Shown here: positions 7,042-14,993 of the stretch, one piece after another | How the letters are laid out: each line of letters begins with the position of its first letter | Numbering within the stretch: position 1 is the stretch's first letter | Assembly: GCA_964624065.1 (NCBI GenBank) | Contig: CAZUWF010000030.1 | Location: 1-27,101 of the forward strand | Origin: UBA7960 sp964624065 | GTDB taxonomy: Bacteria > Bacteroidota > Bacteroidia > Bacteroidales > UBA7960 | Direction of reading: 5' to 3' | Length of the DNA stretch: 27,101 nt | Position numbers and translations under genes: made by a program | The notes under the pieces: generated by a model | What the model was told of the DNA's origin: nothing | The model's database searches: none | What the model saw: only the letters and a program-made list of their open reading frames with translations

Positions 7042-9495
7042 TTAAAACTTGTACGAAACACCTCCGATAACGAACCTTGGCAAACCAACCTTAATTCCCT
7101 GAGGCCTTCTGCTGGCAATGTATCTTTGATCGAAGAGGTTTTTTACCGTAAGGTTCAACTCCAACCCTGTACTGCCAATTTTGTACCAGGTTGAAACATC
7201 GGCCAGGAAGTAAGCATCAAGCAACCCTATGCGTCCGTTCATGGTGGCTTGAACGTAGTTGTATGATGGGTCGCTGGCCTGGGTTCCAATCCAATCACTA
7301 ACATTAATTGTATTTAGCGCATCGGTGAACTGCTCACCAATGTAGCTGCCCGACAGTTTCAATCCAAACCTGTCGGAGTGCTGAACCAACAGCGAACCTT
7401 GTAAGGAAACATTGGGTGCATAAGGGACTTTGTTTCCATTAACATTGGCATAAACATTTATAAGGGAAGAGTTTTTCGGGGTTTTTTGAAGCACGTACCT
7501 GTCGTTGTTAAACCTTGCATCTACGTATGTGCCTGCCAAAACCAAAGTGTTTTGCCAATTCCCCATATTCAAAACGGGAAGGGTAATCATTATTTCAGCA
7601 CCTTTGTTTAGTGTTGCTCCGCCATTGATCAGACCCGCTCCGGCACCTCCCGAAGACTCGGAGACTGGAATTACTTGGTTGGAAAATTCGGTGTAAAAAG
7701 CTGTGAAATCTATTGCCGCCTTTGCAATCCTCGCCCTCATTCCTAGTTCTAAGTTCCAGCTTTCTTGAGCTTCGAGCTCGAGGTCAACCCCGGTATTGCT
7801 TATGGCGTCCTTGGTTCTTGGAGGCGCGTAGCCCTTGTGAATTCCTCCGAAAAAGTTCAGGTTGGTGCTGGTGGAGTAATTTATCCCAATCCCAGGAATA
7901 ATTGCCAAATCTTTGGTGGTATTGGAAAGTAGAGTATCCCTGTTGTTGAGCCTATAGATTTCTCTCTCGTAAAAAATATTTTCCATCCTTATACCTGCAG
8001 TTAAGGTAAGCTTTTGGTGGATAACGGTTTTGTTTTGTACGAATGCGCTAATAGCGTTGCCCATTCTAAACTCATCCTCCTGCAAAATTCCGGACACAAC
8101 CCCTGCTCTGGTGCCGTTAACCCTTTGTTCGAATGCGCGTTCGTGCAGGAATCGTGCTCCAGCGTCAAGTTTTGAATTATAGCCAAAGATTGAATAAGCT
8201 TTTTCCATCCTGGATTCAATGCCCACAACCTCAAAATGCCGGTTGCGGTTCCCAGTGCTGTTTCGCATATAAATGGCACCTTGTGGTTTGGTCGGATCCC
8301 CGTGAATTACCCCTGTAAGGTTGCTTGCATTGGAACTGTAAGAAAAATCTTGCCGGCTCCAGTTTCGCGTGGTGGTGTATGCAAAAAGTGTGTGGGTCAA
8401 CTGTAAACTTGCTCCCACCGTATGCTTGTACGAGCCACTTGCGGCATACCTCCTCACCTTAAAATTATCGTGAGGCGCTATCCGGAGGAAATCAGTGCCT
8501 CCAGCATCATACATTGCTTGAGTAATTCCTACGTAGGTGGAGTTTGAGTCTTCGTCATAAAAGCTCAACTTGACAGTAAGACGCGACTTTGGCGAAAGGC
8601 CTACTAGGAACTTGGTGTTAAGGTCGTGTAATCGAAACCTGGTTGGCCCAAGATTATTGGCCTGTTTGCGGTTGTAATTGGCAATGAAACCAAAATTGTT
8701 AATGGTGTTGCCAACCTGGGCAAATGTGCTGTTGTAGCCATAATCTCCCTGTTTTACAAAAAACACACCACTAGGATTGTTATCAGGGTCAGCAGTAATG
8801 TAATTGACTACACCACCAATCGTTTGGGGTCCAAACAGAATTGAACCGCTACCTTTGAGCACTTCCATTCCTGCCATTCGCTCTATGTTAGGACTGTAGT
8901 ACATTTCCGGTTCACCGTAAGGAGCTAGAGCCACTGGAATTCCATCTTCCAGCATTAAAACATTTCGGCTCTTATCGGGATCAAGCCCCCTGATACCCAC
9001 ATTGATCCGTAACCCTGCACCCTCTTCGTCAACAACATGAACCCCCGGGACGCTTCGCAATATTTCGTTGGCACTTACTGGGCTGGTGTCAGTCAAGCCT
9101 TTACTGGTAATGAAGTTTACCGAGCCGGGAAGGTATTTAAGCACCCCAACTCGACTTCCAGAAACAACAATCTCGTTGAGTAAAAATACCTCTGGCTCAA
9201 CTATTATTACCAAATCCTCATTTTCGATGGTCAGTTGATTAAACTCCTTGACTACCGTCTTATAGCCTAAACCTCCCACAATTAGTTCAAATGCCTCATT
9301 GGGTATGTCAGAAATCTCGAAGTTACCGTTTTCATCGGTCATGGCGCCATTCAAGGTTCCTTTTACCTGAACCGACAAATATGGAACACCCTTATTCTCA
9401 CATATAACCTTTCCATTTAAAGTATTTCGTGATTCTGAATAACCAATTGAGCCTAGTAGCAGCCAAATTAGAGAAATTAAAACAACATTTTTCAT
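7042..9495 (-). CDS. TonB-dependent outer-membrane receptor, FecA-like (ferric siderophore/citrate type)
   Basis: Outer-membrane gated channel of 817 residues, probably importing a ferric chelate using TonB-ExbBD energy. A signal peptide (residues 1 to about 20) is followed by a carboxypeptidase-regulatory-like domain (about 26-95: GTLNGAMTDENGNFEISDIP) and a plug containing ILRSVPGVHVVDEEG, NVGIRGLDPDKSRNVLML, EDGIPVALAPYGEPEMYY and GSILFGPQTIGGVVNYITA. This plug closely follows the FecA pattern. A long strand-rich barrel ends in VSYKF with the usual terminal Phe. There is no STN signalling domain, so FecIR-type control is unlikely. The ATG at 9495 is chosen because a -7 box lies just upstream; an ATG at 9561 would lie outside the transcript. 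The substrate is inferred only from plug similarity. Confidence 0.9.
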   Translation of the reverse strand: MKNVVLISLIWLLLGSIGYSESRNTLNGKVICENKGVPYLSVQVKGTLNGAMTDENGNFEISDIPNEAFELIVGGLGYKTVVKEFNQLTIENEDLVIIVEPEVFLLNEIVVSGSRVGVLKYLPGSVNFITSKGLTDTSPVSANEILRSVPGVHVVDEEGAGLRINVGIRGLDPDKSRNVLMLEDGIPVALAPYGEPEMYYSPNIERMAGMEVLKGSGSILFGPQTIGGVVNYITADPDNNPSGVFFVKQGDYGYNSTFAQVGNTINNFGFIANYNRKQANNLGPTRFRLHDLNTKFLVGLSPKSRLTVKLSFYDEDSNSTYVGITQAMYDAGGTDFLRIAPHDNFKVRRYAASGSYKHTVGASLQLTHTLFAYTTTRNWSRQDFSYSSNASNLTGVIHGDPTKPQGAIYMRNSTGNRNRHFEVVGIESRMEKAYSIFGYNSKLDAGARFLHERAFEQRVNGTRAGVVSGILQEDEFRMGNAISAFVQNKTVIHQKLTLTAGIRMENIFYEREIYRLNNRDTLLSNTTKDLAIIPGIGINYSTSTNLNFFGGIHKGYAPPRTKDAISNTGVDLELEAQESWNLELGMRARIAKAAIDFTAFYTEFSNQVIPVSESSGGAGAGLINGGATLNKGAEIMITLPVLNMGNWQNTLVLAGTYVDARFNNDRYVLQKTPKNSSLINVYANVNGNKVPYAPNVSLQGSLLVQHSDRFGLKLSGSYIGEQFTDALNTINVSDWIGTQASDPSYNYVQATMNGRIGLLDAYFLADVSTWYKIGSTGLELNLTVKNLFDQRYIASRRPQGIKVGLPRFVIGGVSYKF

Positions 9496-9523
9496 TTTGC
9501 AAGTATTAAAATTATTAACACTG

Positions 9524-9555
9524 CAAAGGTAGAAAGGGCTCAAAAGGCCTACAAT
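9524..9555 (-). promoter_or_regulatory. Promoter of the FecA-like receptor (-33 ATTG, -7 TACCTTTG)
   Basis: On the minus strand TACCTTTG occupies 9531-9524, and ATTG (9555-9552) lies 20 bases further upstream, close to the Bacteroidota TTTG-N19/20-TAnnTTTG layout. The ATG at 9495 is 28 bases downstream. This shows the receptor can be transcribed independently of the luxR/hemerythrin genes behind it. Confidence 0.7.
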
Positions 9556-9635
9556 ACCCAAAAATGATGATTTTAGCTCAAATTCATCACAACAATTGGC
9601 TATAATGATATGCTAATTTACTTAGGGGCAAGTGG

Positions 9636-10238
9636 TTAGGAAAATGATTCAATATCAACGATATTGTTTACCACTGCGTAAATTGCCAAACCCGAAACAG
9701 ATCTTATTTCTGTCTTGTGGGCAATGTTCTTACGATGGGTAATTACGGTATTTATGCTGATATTCATGATATTGGCTATCTCTTTGTTGGAATTGCCAGC
9801 AACCAATAGCTTGAGCAATTCAATTTCCCTTGCCGAAAGTGTTTCTCTCACGCACTTGGTTTCCTTTCTGTTTGTTTCCGACGGTTTCTTAACCTTGTGC
9901 TGGATTGACTCTATTGCATCGTCAATGAAAATATTCTCGTCAAACATTGACAGTAGGCTCGAATCAAAAAGAGAGTATACCAATCCCACCCATTTAACAC
10001 CTGGTAATTCATCTTTTCGGTTTTGAAACAGCTTTTCTTGGTTCTTGATTAACGCGGGGTTGATTATCACCACGTCATCGCTTTTGATTCTCGGATAACG
10101 AAGAAAATCGGATAAGTTATTGGCAAATTCAAACCTGTAGATGTTCTGGTTTGGGTCGATCAAACTTACCAACCCCTCAGAAATTATCCTAGAAGGCTCA
10201 ACTACGAAAACCGATGTTTTTTCAGGCCTACTTTTCAT
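9636..10238 (-). CDS. LuxR/NarL-type regulator with a degenerate receiver domain
   Basis: DNA-binding regulator of 200 residues. The C-terminal GerE/LuxR helix-turn-helix (about 133-195) is clear: LSAREIELLKLLVAGNSNKE, then IANIMNISINTVITHRKNI. The N-terminal half has a receiver-like pattern, but the acidic pair after the first strand is reduced to V-E-P (E14), and the phosphoacceptor position at the end of strand 3 (DDVVIIN) is Asn60 instead of Asp. No conserved Thr/Lys pair is evident. Ordinary Asp phosphorylation is therefore unlikely; it may sense through partner binding. It lies 2 bases after the hemerythrin gene and is almost certainly co-transcribed with it. The FecA-like receptor lies downstream with its own promoter and is a candidate target (inference). 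Confidence 0.85.
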   Translation of the reverse strand: MKSRPEKTSVFVVEPSRIISEGLVSLIDPNQNIYRFEFANNLSDFLRYPRIKSDDVVIINPALIKNQEKLFQNRKDELPGVKWVGLVYSLFDSSLLSMFDENIFIDDAIESIQHKVKKPSETNRKETKCVRETLSAREIELLKLLVAGNSNKEIANIMNISINTVITHRKNIAHKTEIRSVSGLAIYAVVNNIVDIESFS

Positions 10239-10240
10239 GA

Positions 10241-10945
10241 CTATTCAATACCCTCAAGTTTTTTTATCACTGGCAAAAGTATCAGGTCTTCAATGTGGGC
10301 GTGTATTGTGAGGTCAAACTCAAGCTCAATCAATGCAAGGAGCAACTTTCGTCTAACCCTCTGGTCGTTTTGTTGCGGCAGGTATTTGATCAACAAATTC
10401 TTCAAGTCAATAAGTTCCTCCTCAATATCATCGTGCTTTTCCTCGTATTCAGCAATCGAGTATGTATCATAATCGGATTTGCAACCCGCTTCAATTAGGT
10501 TTACAACATAGGGGAATGCAACGTCATTTTCGTAATTGATGTGATCTTGGACCTTGGCGAAGTATTCGTTAAAAAACTTTTCAACCAAAGCAATTTCCTT
10601 GTTGGTATTTGCCCTTTGCATCTCTTCAATCAAGCCACGAATTGTGGGGTACTTTTCGCTAACGTAATAATTATGACTGTTTTTCAAGAATAGGATTATT
10701 CCCAGAATGTCGTTGGGGCTGAAGGTTGGGGGTGTTTTTGGATGAACTCCGTTGTATAGGTTTGCGATGGTCAGGAAAACTTTCATACAAATTCCGCTTT
10801 CTTCACATACGGTGGCAACGGTTTTTTCTGAAACAGGCAATTCGATCCCAAAATGTTCAAGCATTAATAGAATGTAGGGATTGTTTAAAACCACATCTGA
10901 CAACTTGTTGTCGGGCAAAACTGTTTGCCGTATCCTGCTATACAT
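10241..10945 (-). CDS. Hemerythrin-domain protein with RIC/ScdA-like N-terminus
   Basis: Cytoplasmic di-iron protein of 234 residues. The C-terminal four-helix bundle carries the expected ligand set: H91 (NSHNYY), H135 and E139 (DHINYEND), H171 with nearby acids (EEKHDD), and H215/H217 with E219 (IHAHIEDLILLP). This spacing matches the YtfE/RIC iron-sulfur repair family. The N-terminal segment (about 14-52: LSDVVLNNPYILLMLEHFGI, VATVCEESGI) looks like the short ScdA N-terminal domain, but the usual Cys-Cys after 'GI' is replaced by ELPVSEK. It may sense O2, NO or iron rather than donate iron through cysteines. It is the first gene of a pair with the LuxR-type regulator. No clear -7 box is seen in the 73 bases to smpB, so co-transcription from smpB is possible. 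Confidence 0.85.
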   Translation of the reverse strand: MYSRIRQTVLPDNKLSDVVLNNPYILLMLEHFGIELPVSEKTVATVCEESGICMKVFLTIANLYNGVHPKTPPTFSPNDILGIILFLKNSHNYYVSEKYPTIRGLIEEMQRANTNKEIALVEKFFNEYFAKVQDHINYENDVAFPYVVNLIEAGCKSDYDTYSIAEYEEKHDDIEEELIDLKNLLIKYLPQQNDQRVRRKLLLALIELEFDLTIHAHIEDLILLPVIKKLEGIE

Positions 10946-11018
10946 CTTTGTTTGAATTAGTTTTTGATTTTAACCTAATGCCTTTAGTTGAGATATTGAA
11001 TTTGGCCTTCAAACACGA

Positions 11019-11462
11019 CTAATTGTTGCGTTCCATTTCCCTTTCAATATCCTTCTTCTTAATTGTTTCGCGTTTGTCGTGAAGTTTTTTCCCTTTTGCA
11101 AGGGCAATTTCAAGCTTGGCCAATCCGGTATCGTTGATGAAAAGAACCACCGGGACCAATGTAAATCCCCTTTCGGCGAGCTTGGTTCTGAGCTTGCGCA
11201 GTTCGCGTGAGTTGAGCATGAGCTTGCGCTCGCGCTTGGGGTTGTGGTTGTTGTAGCTCCCGTAATCGTACTCTGACACGTGCATGTTTCGAACAAAAAG
11301 TTCGGAGCCGGTAAAGGCACAATAAGCCTCGTTGATGCTCGCCTTTCCGGCCCTTATGGACTTAATTTCAGTTCCGGTAAGCACTATTCCGGCTATGAAC
11401 TTCTCAAGCAGGAAGTACTCGAATCCCGCCTTTTTGTTACGAATGTTTACCTTGCTTTTCAT
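11019..11462 (-). CDS. smpB: SsrA-binding protein SmpB
   Basis: Binds tmRNA and brings it to stalled ribosomes for trans-translation. The 147-residue protein has the family core: NKKAGFEYFLLEKFIAGIVL, TGTEIKSIRAGKASI, HVSEYDYGSYNNHNPKRERK, LFINDTGLAKLEIALAKGKK, and the basic C-terminal tail HDKRETIKKKD that enters the mRNA channel. The ATG at 11462 matches the normal N-terminus (MKSKVNIRNKKAGFEYF). In-frame ATGs at 11501 and 11546 would add unrelated residues and lie upstream of a promoter box at 11478-11471. The transcript would have a very short leader. No tmRNA gene was recognised nearby. Confidence 0.95.
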   Translation of the reverse strand: MKSKVNIRNKKAGFEYFLLEKFIAGIVLTGTEIKSIRAGKASINEAYCAFTGSELFVRNMHVSEYDYGSYNNHNPKRERKLMLNSRELRKLRTKLAERGFTLVPVVLFINDTGLAKLEIALAKGKKLHDKRETIKKKDIEREMERNN

Positions 11463-11470
11463 TTGGAACG

Positions 11471-11478
11471 CAAAATTA
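11471..11478 (-). promoter_or_regulatory. -7 promoter box (TAATTTTG) of smpB
   Basis: Minus-strand match to TAnnTTTG ending 8 bases before the smpB ATG at 11462. Initiation a few bases past the box would leave a nearly leaderless mRNA. No good -33 element is visible, so support is moderate. Confidence 0.45.
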
Positions 11479-11546
11479 GTAATAAATGTTGAGTTGTTCA
11501 TTTGTTGAGTTGCTACCAGAGGTGGTTTTACGCCCTTAGGGTGCAA

Positions 11547-11820
11547 TTAAGTTCGTGCATATTCAAATCTATGGAGCTCGCACGGAAAAAGTAAAACCCC
11601 CACCATTCTTTCCCTGCGAGGCTGTTTTTTGTTTAGATTATATATGGTTGATGATTAACGGCTTGCGATTTGTATAAACTCGAATGCCTTAATTTGCGGT
11701 ATATGAAATCAAATTCTCGAACTTGCCCCTTTTTTTGGCGCACCTAAACGGTGAAACCAACGCCCTAGAATATTGAAATGACCAGGGTTAACAAATAGCC
11801 TTAGGGTAGTACATATTTCA
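11547..11820. other. Intergenic stretch between smpB and the M20 peptidase gene
   Basis: The non-coding gap between the two divergent genes is about 420 bases in all. Apart from the boxes near each end I see no gene, RNA or strong hairpin here. Around 11640-11690 there are words such as gatgattaacgg and gcgatttg that recall the heptad spacers elsewhere in the window, but without clean phasing. Confidence 0.5.
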
Positions 11821-11828
11821 TAACTTTG
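11821..11828 (+). promoter_or_regulatory. -7 promoter box (TAACTTTG) of the M20 peptidase gene
   Basis: Plus-strand match to TAnnTTTG, 55 bases before the ATG at 11884. The expected -33 TTG is not evident. The leader that follows contains a short heptad-phased stretch. Confidence 0.5.
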
Positions 11829-11843
11829 CGAATGGTTTCACTT

Positions 11844-11878
11844 AGCTTTTTACTTTTGGCTTTAAACATTAACCATTC
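11844..11878. repeat. Short heptad-phased stretch in the M20 peptidase leader
   Basis: Five consecutive 7-nt units (agctttt, tactttt and three more divergent ones) lie between the promoter box at 11821-11828 and the start codon. They are weaker than the hisS-hutH array but have the same period. Confidence 0.4.
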
Positions 11879-11883
11879 CAAAT

Positions 11884-13293
11884 ATGCCCAGGATTTCGGC
11901 CATAATTTTTGGCATTCTATTTCATTTTGTTTTTAGGGGTTTCTCACAAAACTTTCATAACAATATTGTAGAGCCCAATCTGGAGCAACCTGAGGTTTTT
12001 CTGAGCCAATACCTTCAAATCGAATCTGTTAGTGGCAATGAAAAGGGAGCTGGAGAGTTTTTTGCAAACGCCTGTCGACAAGCAGGCCTTTACGTAAAGA
12101 TTTTTACCGACCAGGTTGATAGTTACAACTTTGCTGCTTCCTTGTACCCTTTGAGTTCAGGGAAGCCAAATATTGTGTTTCTTACTCACATTGATGTGGT
12201 ACCCGAGGGAAATACTTCAGAATGGACTCGCCCGCCATACTCAGGTGCAATAGCCGATGGATACGTGTGGGGTAGGGGAGCCATAGATAACAAAGGGCAC
12301 GGGGTCATGCAGTTTTTTGCATTAAAGCACTTTGTTGAATTGGCCCTCCAGAATGATATTACTTACAACCTTACCCTATTGGCCGTTTCAAACGAAGAGC
12401 TGATGGGTAGTCTTGGCGCGGGTATTATAGTAAACCAATTTATTGATGAATTGAATCCAAAAGTTGTTTTTGGCGAAGGTGGCGCAGGAATGACCGGAAT
12501 AATAAAGTCGATGCCCGAAAAGGTTGTTTTCGGGATAGAAACGGCTCAAAAGCGGGCACTTTGGTTCAATCTCAAAACCACTGGCACCTCAGCCGGACAC
12601 GGGTCGGTCCCTAGTGCAAGATATCCCGCAAAAGAGCTAATAGGCGCAAGTAACGCTATTCTCAATTTAAAGCCTGAAATTATTGTAACCCCAATAGTTA
12701 GGGAGATGCTTGGGGGCTTGAGCATTTACGAAACTGGCATTAGAAAGTTGGCTCTGAGTAATTTGAAAGCATTAAGCCCGTTTATTGCCTCCTTCCTAAG
12801 AAGCGATGAGTTGACGGCCTCGATCCTAACCAATACTATTATGCTCACAAGCATAGCCAGCGATGCAACCGCACAAAACCAAGTAGCCCAAGGCCTGAAG
12901 GCAAGGTTTGATTCGCGACTTTTGCCAGGTGTCGATCCAAGACTTTTTCTTAAGGAAATCGAGTTTGCAGTTAGACAATTTGATGTAGAAATAGAAATTG
13001 TAAGCAAGCCGATGGAGTCGCCTCCCTCCGAGAAAACCTCATACTATTATCATTTCCAGGATGCCATCAAGGATGTGTTTCCTGGAGTACATGTAATCCC
13101 GATGCTATTTCCAGCCGTTAACGATAACTGGTTTTTCAGAACTGCGGGGATTCCAACCTACGGAATTACGCCGGTGATTTTCAGCCAAGAATTAATCTAC
13201 ACCATTCACAACCCCAACGAAAGGTTGCCAGTCGACGCACTCTACAAAGGTATAGACGTTTTCAAAGCCTTTATCAGAAGGATTCTTGGTTAA
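11884..13293 (+). CDS. Exported M20-family metallopeptidase (carboxypeptidase S / PM20D1-like)
   Basis: Di-zinc amidohydrolase of 469 residues that should cleave a C-terminal amino acid or N-acyl amino acid. A signal peptide covers about residues 1-21 (IIFGILFHFVFRGFSQ), so it acts outside the cytoplasm. Metal and catalytic residues are visible: H102 and catalytic D104 in THIDVVP, bridging D135 in GRGAIDNKG, catalytic E171 and ligand E172 in SNEELMG, E198 in FGEGG, and H442 in TIHNPNERLP. The dimerisation domain insert contains the family's GHGSVPS. Similarity is closest to carboxypeptidase S/PM20D1-type enzymes rather than to DapE or ArgE. The ATG at 11884 gives the signal peptide directly. 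It precedes the flavodiiron gene, which has its own promoter box. Confidence 0.88.
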   Translation: MPRISAIIFGILFHFVFRGFSQNFHNNIVEPNLEQPEVFLSQYLQIESVSGNEKGAGEFFANACRQAGLYVKIFTDQVDSYNFAASLYPLSSGKPNIVFLTHIDVVPEGNTSEWTRPPYSGAIADGYVWGRGAIDNKGHGVMQFFALKHFVELALQNDITYNLTLLAVSNEELMGSLGAGIIVNQFIDELNPKVVFGEGGAGMTGIIKSMPEKVVFGIETAQKRALWFNLKTTGTSAGHGSVPSARYPAKELIGASNAILNLKPEIIVTPIVREMLGGLSIYETGIRKLALSNLKALSPFIASFLRSDELTASILTNTIMLTSIASDATAQNQVAQGLKARFDSRLLPGVDPRLFLKEIEFAVRQFDVEIEIVSKPMESPPSEKTSYYYHFQDAIKDVFPGVHVIPMLFPAVNDNWFFRTAGIPTYGITPVIFSQELIYTIHNPNERLPVDALYKGIDVFKAFIRRILG

Positions 13294-13358
13294 TTGAACT
13301 CTGATTTAAAGCAAAATTATCGATGGCCAATTGTGAAAGGTTTCTCACCATTTTTTTG

Positions 13359-13366
13359 TACCTTTG
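13359..13366 (+). promoter_or_regulatory. -7 promoter box (TACCTTTG) of the flavodiiron gene
   Basis: Exact TAnnTTTG match, 56 bases before the ATG at 13423, preceded by a T-tract. No clear -33 TTG lies at the right distance. The flavodiiron gene can thus be expressed separately from the peptidase gene upstream. Confidence 0.6.
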
Positions 13367-13422
13367 CATCCGTTTTTGAAATCGGTTGTTGAGCAATAAC
13401 AGAAATTTAACGCATCACTAAG

Positions 13423-14646
13423 ATGAGAGATCCGAAAAGAAATGACACCGAGGTGCTGGATATTACAAAAGATGTGAAGTGGATTGGGGTGCTGGATTAT
13501 GACATCGTTACCTTTGATGTTGTGATGGAAACCAAGTTTGGCACCACTTACAACTCCTATTTCGTCAATGGCCAAAAAAAGGCCATCATCGAGACCTCAA
13601 AGGAAAAATTTTGGGATGTATACCTCGAAAAAATCCAAAAGTTTACCGACCCTGCCGACATTGACTACATAGTTCTAAATCACACCGAACCCGATCATAG
13701 TGGCAATCTTGCTAACTTGCTCAAAATTGCCCCAAAGGCCAAGGTGGTTGCAAGTAGAATTGCCATAAACTACCTTCAAGACCTCCTGGGTAAACCCTTC
13801 GAGCACGTTGTGGCAAAGGACGGAGATTCACTTGATTTGGGCAATAAAACTCTCAGGTTCATAAGTGCACCCAACCTCCACTGGCCCGATAGCATGTACA
13901 CCTACCTTGTGGAAGATAAACTTCTTTTTACCTGCGACTCTTTCGGGTGCCACTACGCCCACCACAATATGTACGATGACCAGGTAGGGGACTTCTCGGA
14001 GGCGTTCAGGTATTATTTTGATGTTATACTGAAGCCGTTTAGCAAGTTCATGATAAAGGCCATCGAAAAGATTCGTCCGCTCGAAATTGATGGAGTTTTG
14101 ACAGGGCACGGTCCTTTGCTAATCAAGGACTGGAAAAAATGGGTTGACCTCTCAGAAGAATACGCAAACCAAGCATTAGCCGCTCCGCAAAACGACTTTG
14201 TATTTATTCCTTACGTATCGGCCTACGATAATACCGGGAAAATGGCTAGGGCAATTGCAGAAGGGGTTAAAAGTGCCGGTAACTTTGATGTAGAAGTAGC
14301 CGACATTGAAATGATGTCAATTGGCGATTTGGACGAAAGGCTTACCCGATGCGCTGGCGTTGTGGTTGGGTCTCCCACAATCAATCAAAACATATTGTTG
14401 CCAATTTACAAGCTTTTTGCACTTATTAGTCCAATTCGCGATAAAGGTAAGGTTGCTGGTGCTTTTGGCTCTTACGGCTGGAGTGGCGAGGGAAGCAAGT
14501 ACCTCTCAAGCAACCTTTCCAACCTCAAGCTCAATATGGTTGGCGATGGGGTTTTCATCAAGTTTACTCCCCACCAAGAGGAATTCCTACAATGCTTCGA
14601 TTACGGAAAACAAATTGGGGAAAAAATGCTGGCAAATCAGCTCTAA
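13423..14646 (+). CDS. Class A flavodiiron protein (O2/NO reductase, FprA-like)
   Basis: Cytoplasmic enzyme of 407 residues that reduces O2 to water and/or NO to N2O without releasing reactive intermediates. The metallo-beta-lactamase-like domain (about 1-250) keeps every di-iron ligand: H87, E89, D91 and H92 in NHTEPDHSGN, H153 in NLHWPDS, D172 in TCDSFGCH, H229 in LTGHGP. The flavodoxin domain (about 258-405) has the FMN loops at VSAYDNTGKM and GSPTINQNI, plus GAFGSYGWSGEG. There is no fused rubredoxin or flavin reductase domain, so electrons must come from a separate rubredoxin partner not encoded here. Having all ligands argues against a cyanobacterial-type or inactive form. Whether it prefers O2 or NO cannot be told from sequence. 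Confidence 0.93.
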   Translation: MRDPKRNDTEVLDITKDVKWIGVLDYDIVTFDVVMETKFGTTYNSYFVNGQKKAIIETSKEKFWDVYLEKIQKFTDPADIDYIVLNHTEPDHSGNLANLLKIAPKAKVVASRIAINYLQDLLGKPFEHVVAKDGDSLDLGNKTLRFISAPNLHWPDSMYTYLVEDKLLFTCDSFGCHYAHHNMYDDQVGDFSEAFRYYFDVILKPFSKFMIKAIEKIRPLEIDGVLTGHGPLLIKDWKKWVDLSEEYANQALAAPQNDFVFIPYVSAYDNTGKMARAIAEGVKSAGNFDVEVADIEMMSIGDLDERLTRCAGVVVGSPTINQNILLPIYKLFALISPIRDKGKVAGAFGSYGWSGEGSKYLSSNLSNLKLNMVGDGVFIKFTPHQEEFLQCFDYGKQIGEKMLANQL

Positions 14647-14653
14647 GCTTATG

Positions 14654-14748
14654 GTTGAAGGTCAGAAGTAAAAAATCAAAAATTGCCGGGGCCAATTGTC
14701 CACAAAGATTTGACGATTAACGATTTCTCATTTCCTAAGTTCGATTTG
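14654..14748. repeat. Heptad-phased repeats downstream of the flavodiiron gene
   Basis: Four to five units (gttgaag, gtcagaa, gtaaaaa type) run from 14654 to about 14688. Six units in phase run from 14707 to 14748, including cgattaa followed by cgatttc and later cgatttg. The 17 bases at 14710-14726 are the exact reverse complement of 294-310 in the hisS-hutH spacer. Confidence 0.55.
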
Positions 14749-14993
14749 TTTTCTCTTCCCAAATGCTTTGGAAATTCATCAGTATTTGACCCTCAACTTC
14801 CATACCACATTAACCGAATGTCCCTTCGCCTCAAGCGCTTGGTGCAATAGGTTCAATCTACCGTTGGCGAGCGTAAATGGGCAAAGTTATTCTCCTCTAT
14901 TGGCCACGGCTGAGATGTAATGCCCGATAAAGGTCAAATGCCGGCTAGTCAAAAACCAATACCCAAAAACCGGTTGTTACATCAGCCCTTCGC
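14749..14993. other. Remainder of the flavodiiron-tsaD convergent spacer
   Basis: Together with the repeat just before it this makes a 347-base gap between two convergent genes. I see no open frame, RNA gene or convincing terminator in it. Confidence 0.5.

Noticed and set aside
9496..9561. Upstream ATG for the TonB receptor at 9561
   Set aside because: The -7 box at 9531-9524 lies downstream of it, and the ATG at 9495 gives a proper signal peptide.
11547..11883. tmRNA gene next to smpB
   Set aside because: No tRNA-Ala-like ends or tag reading frame could be found in the gap.
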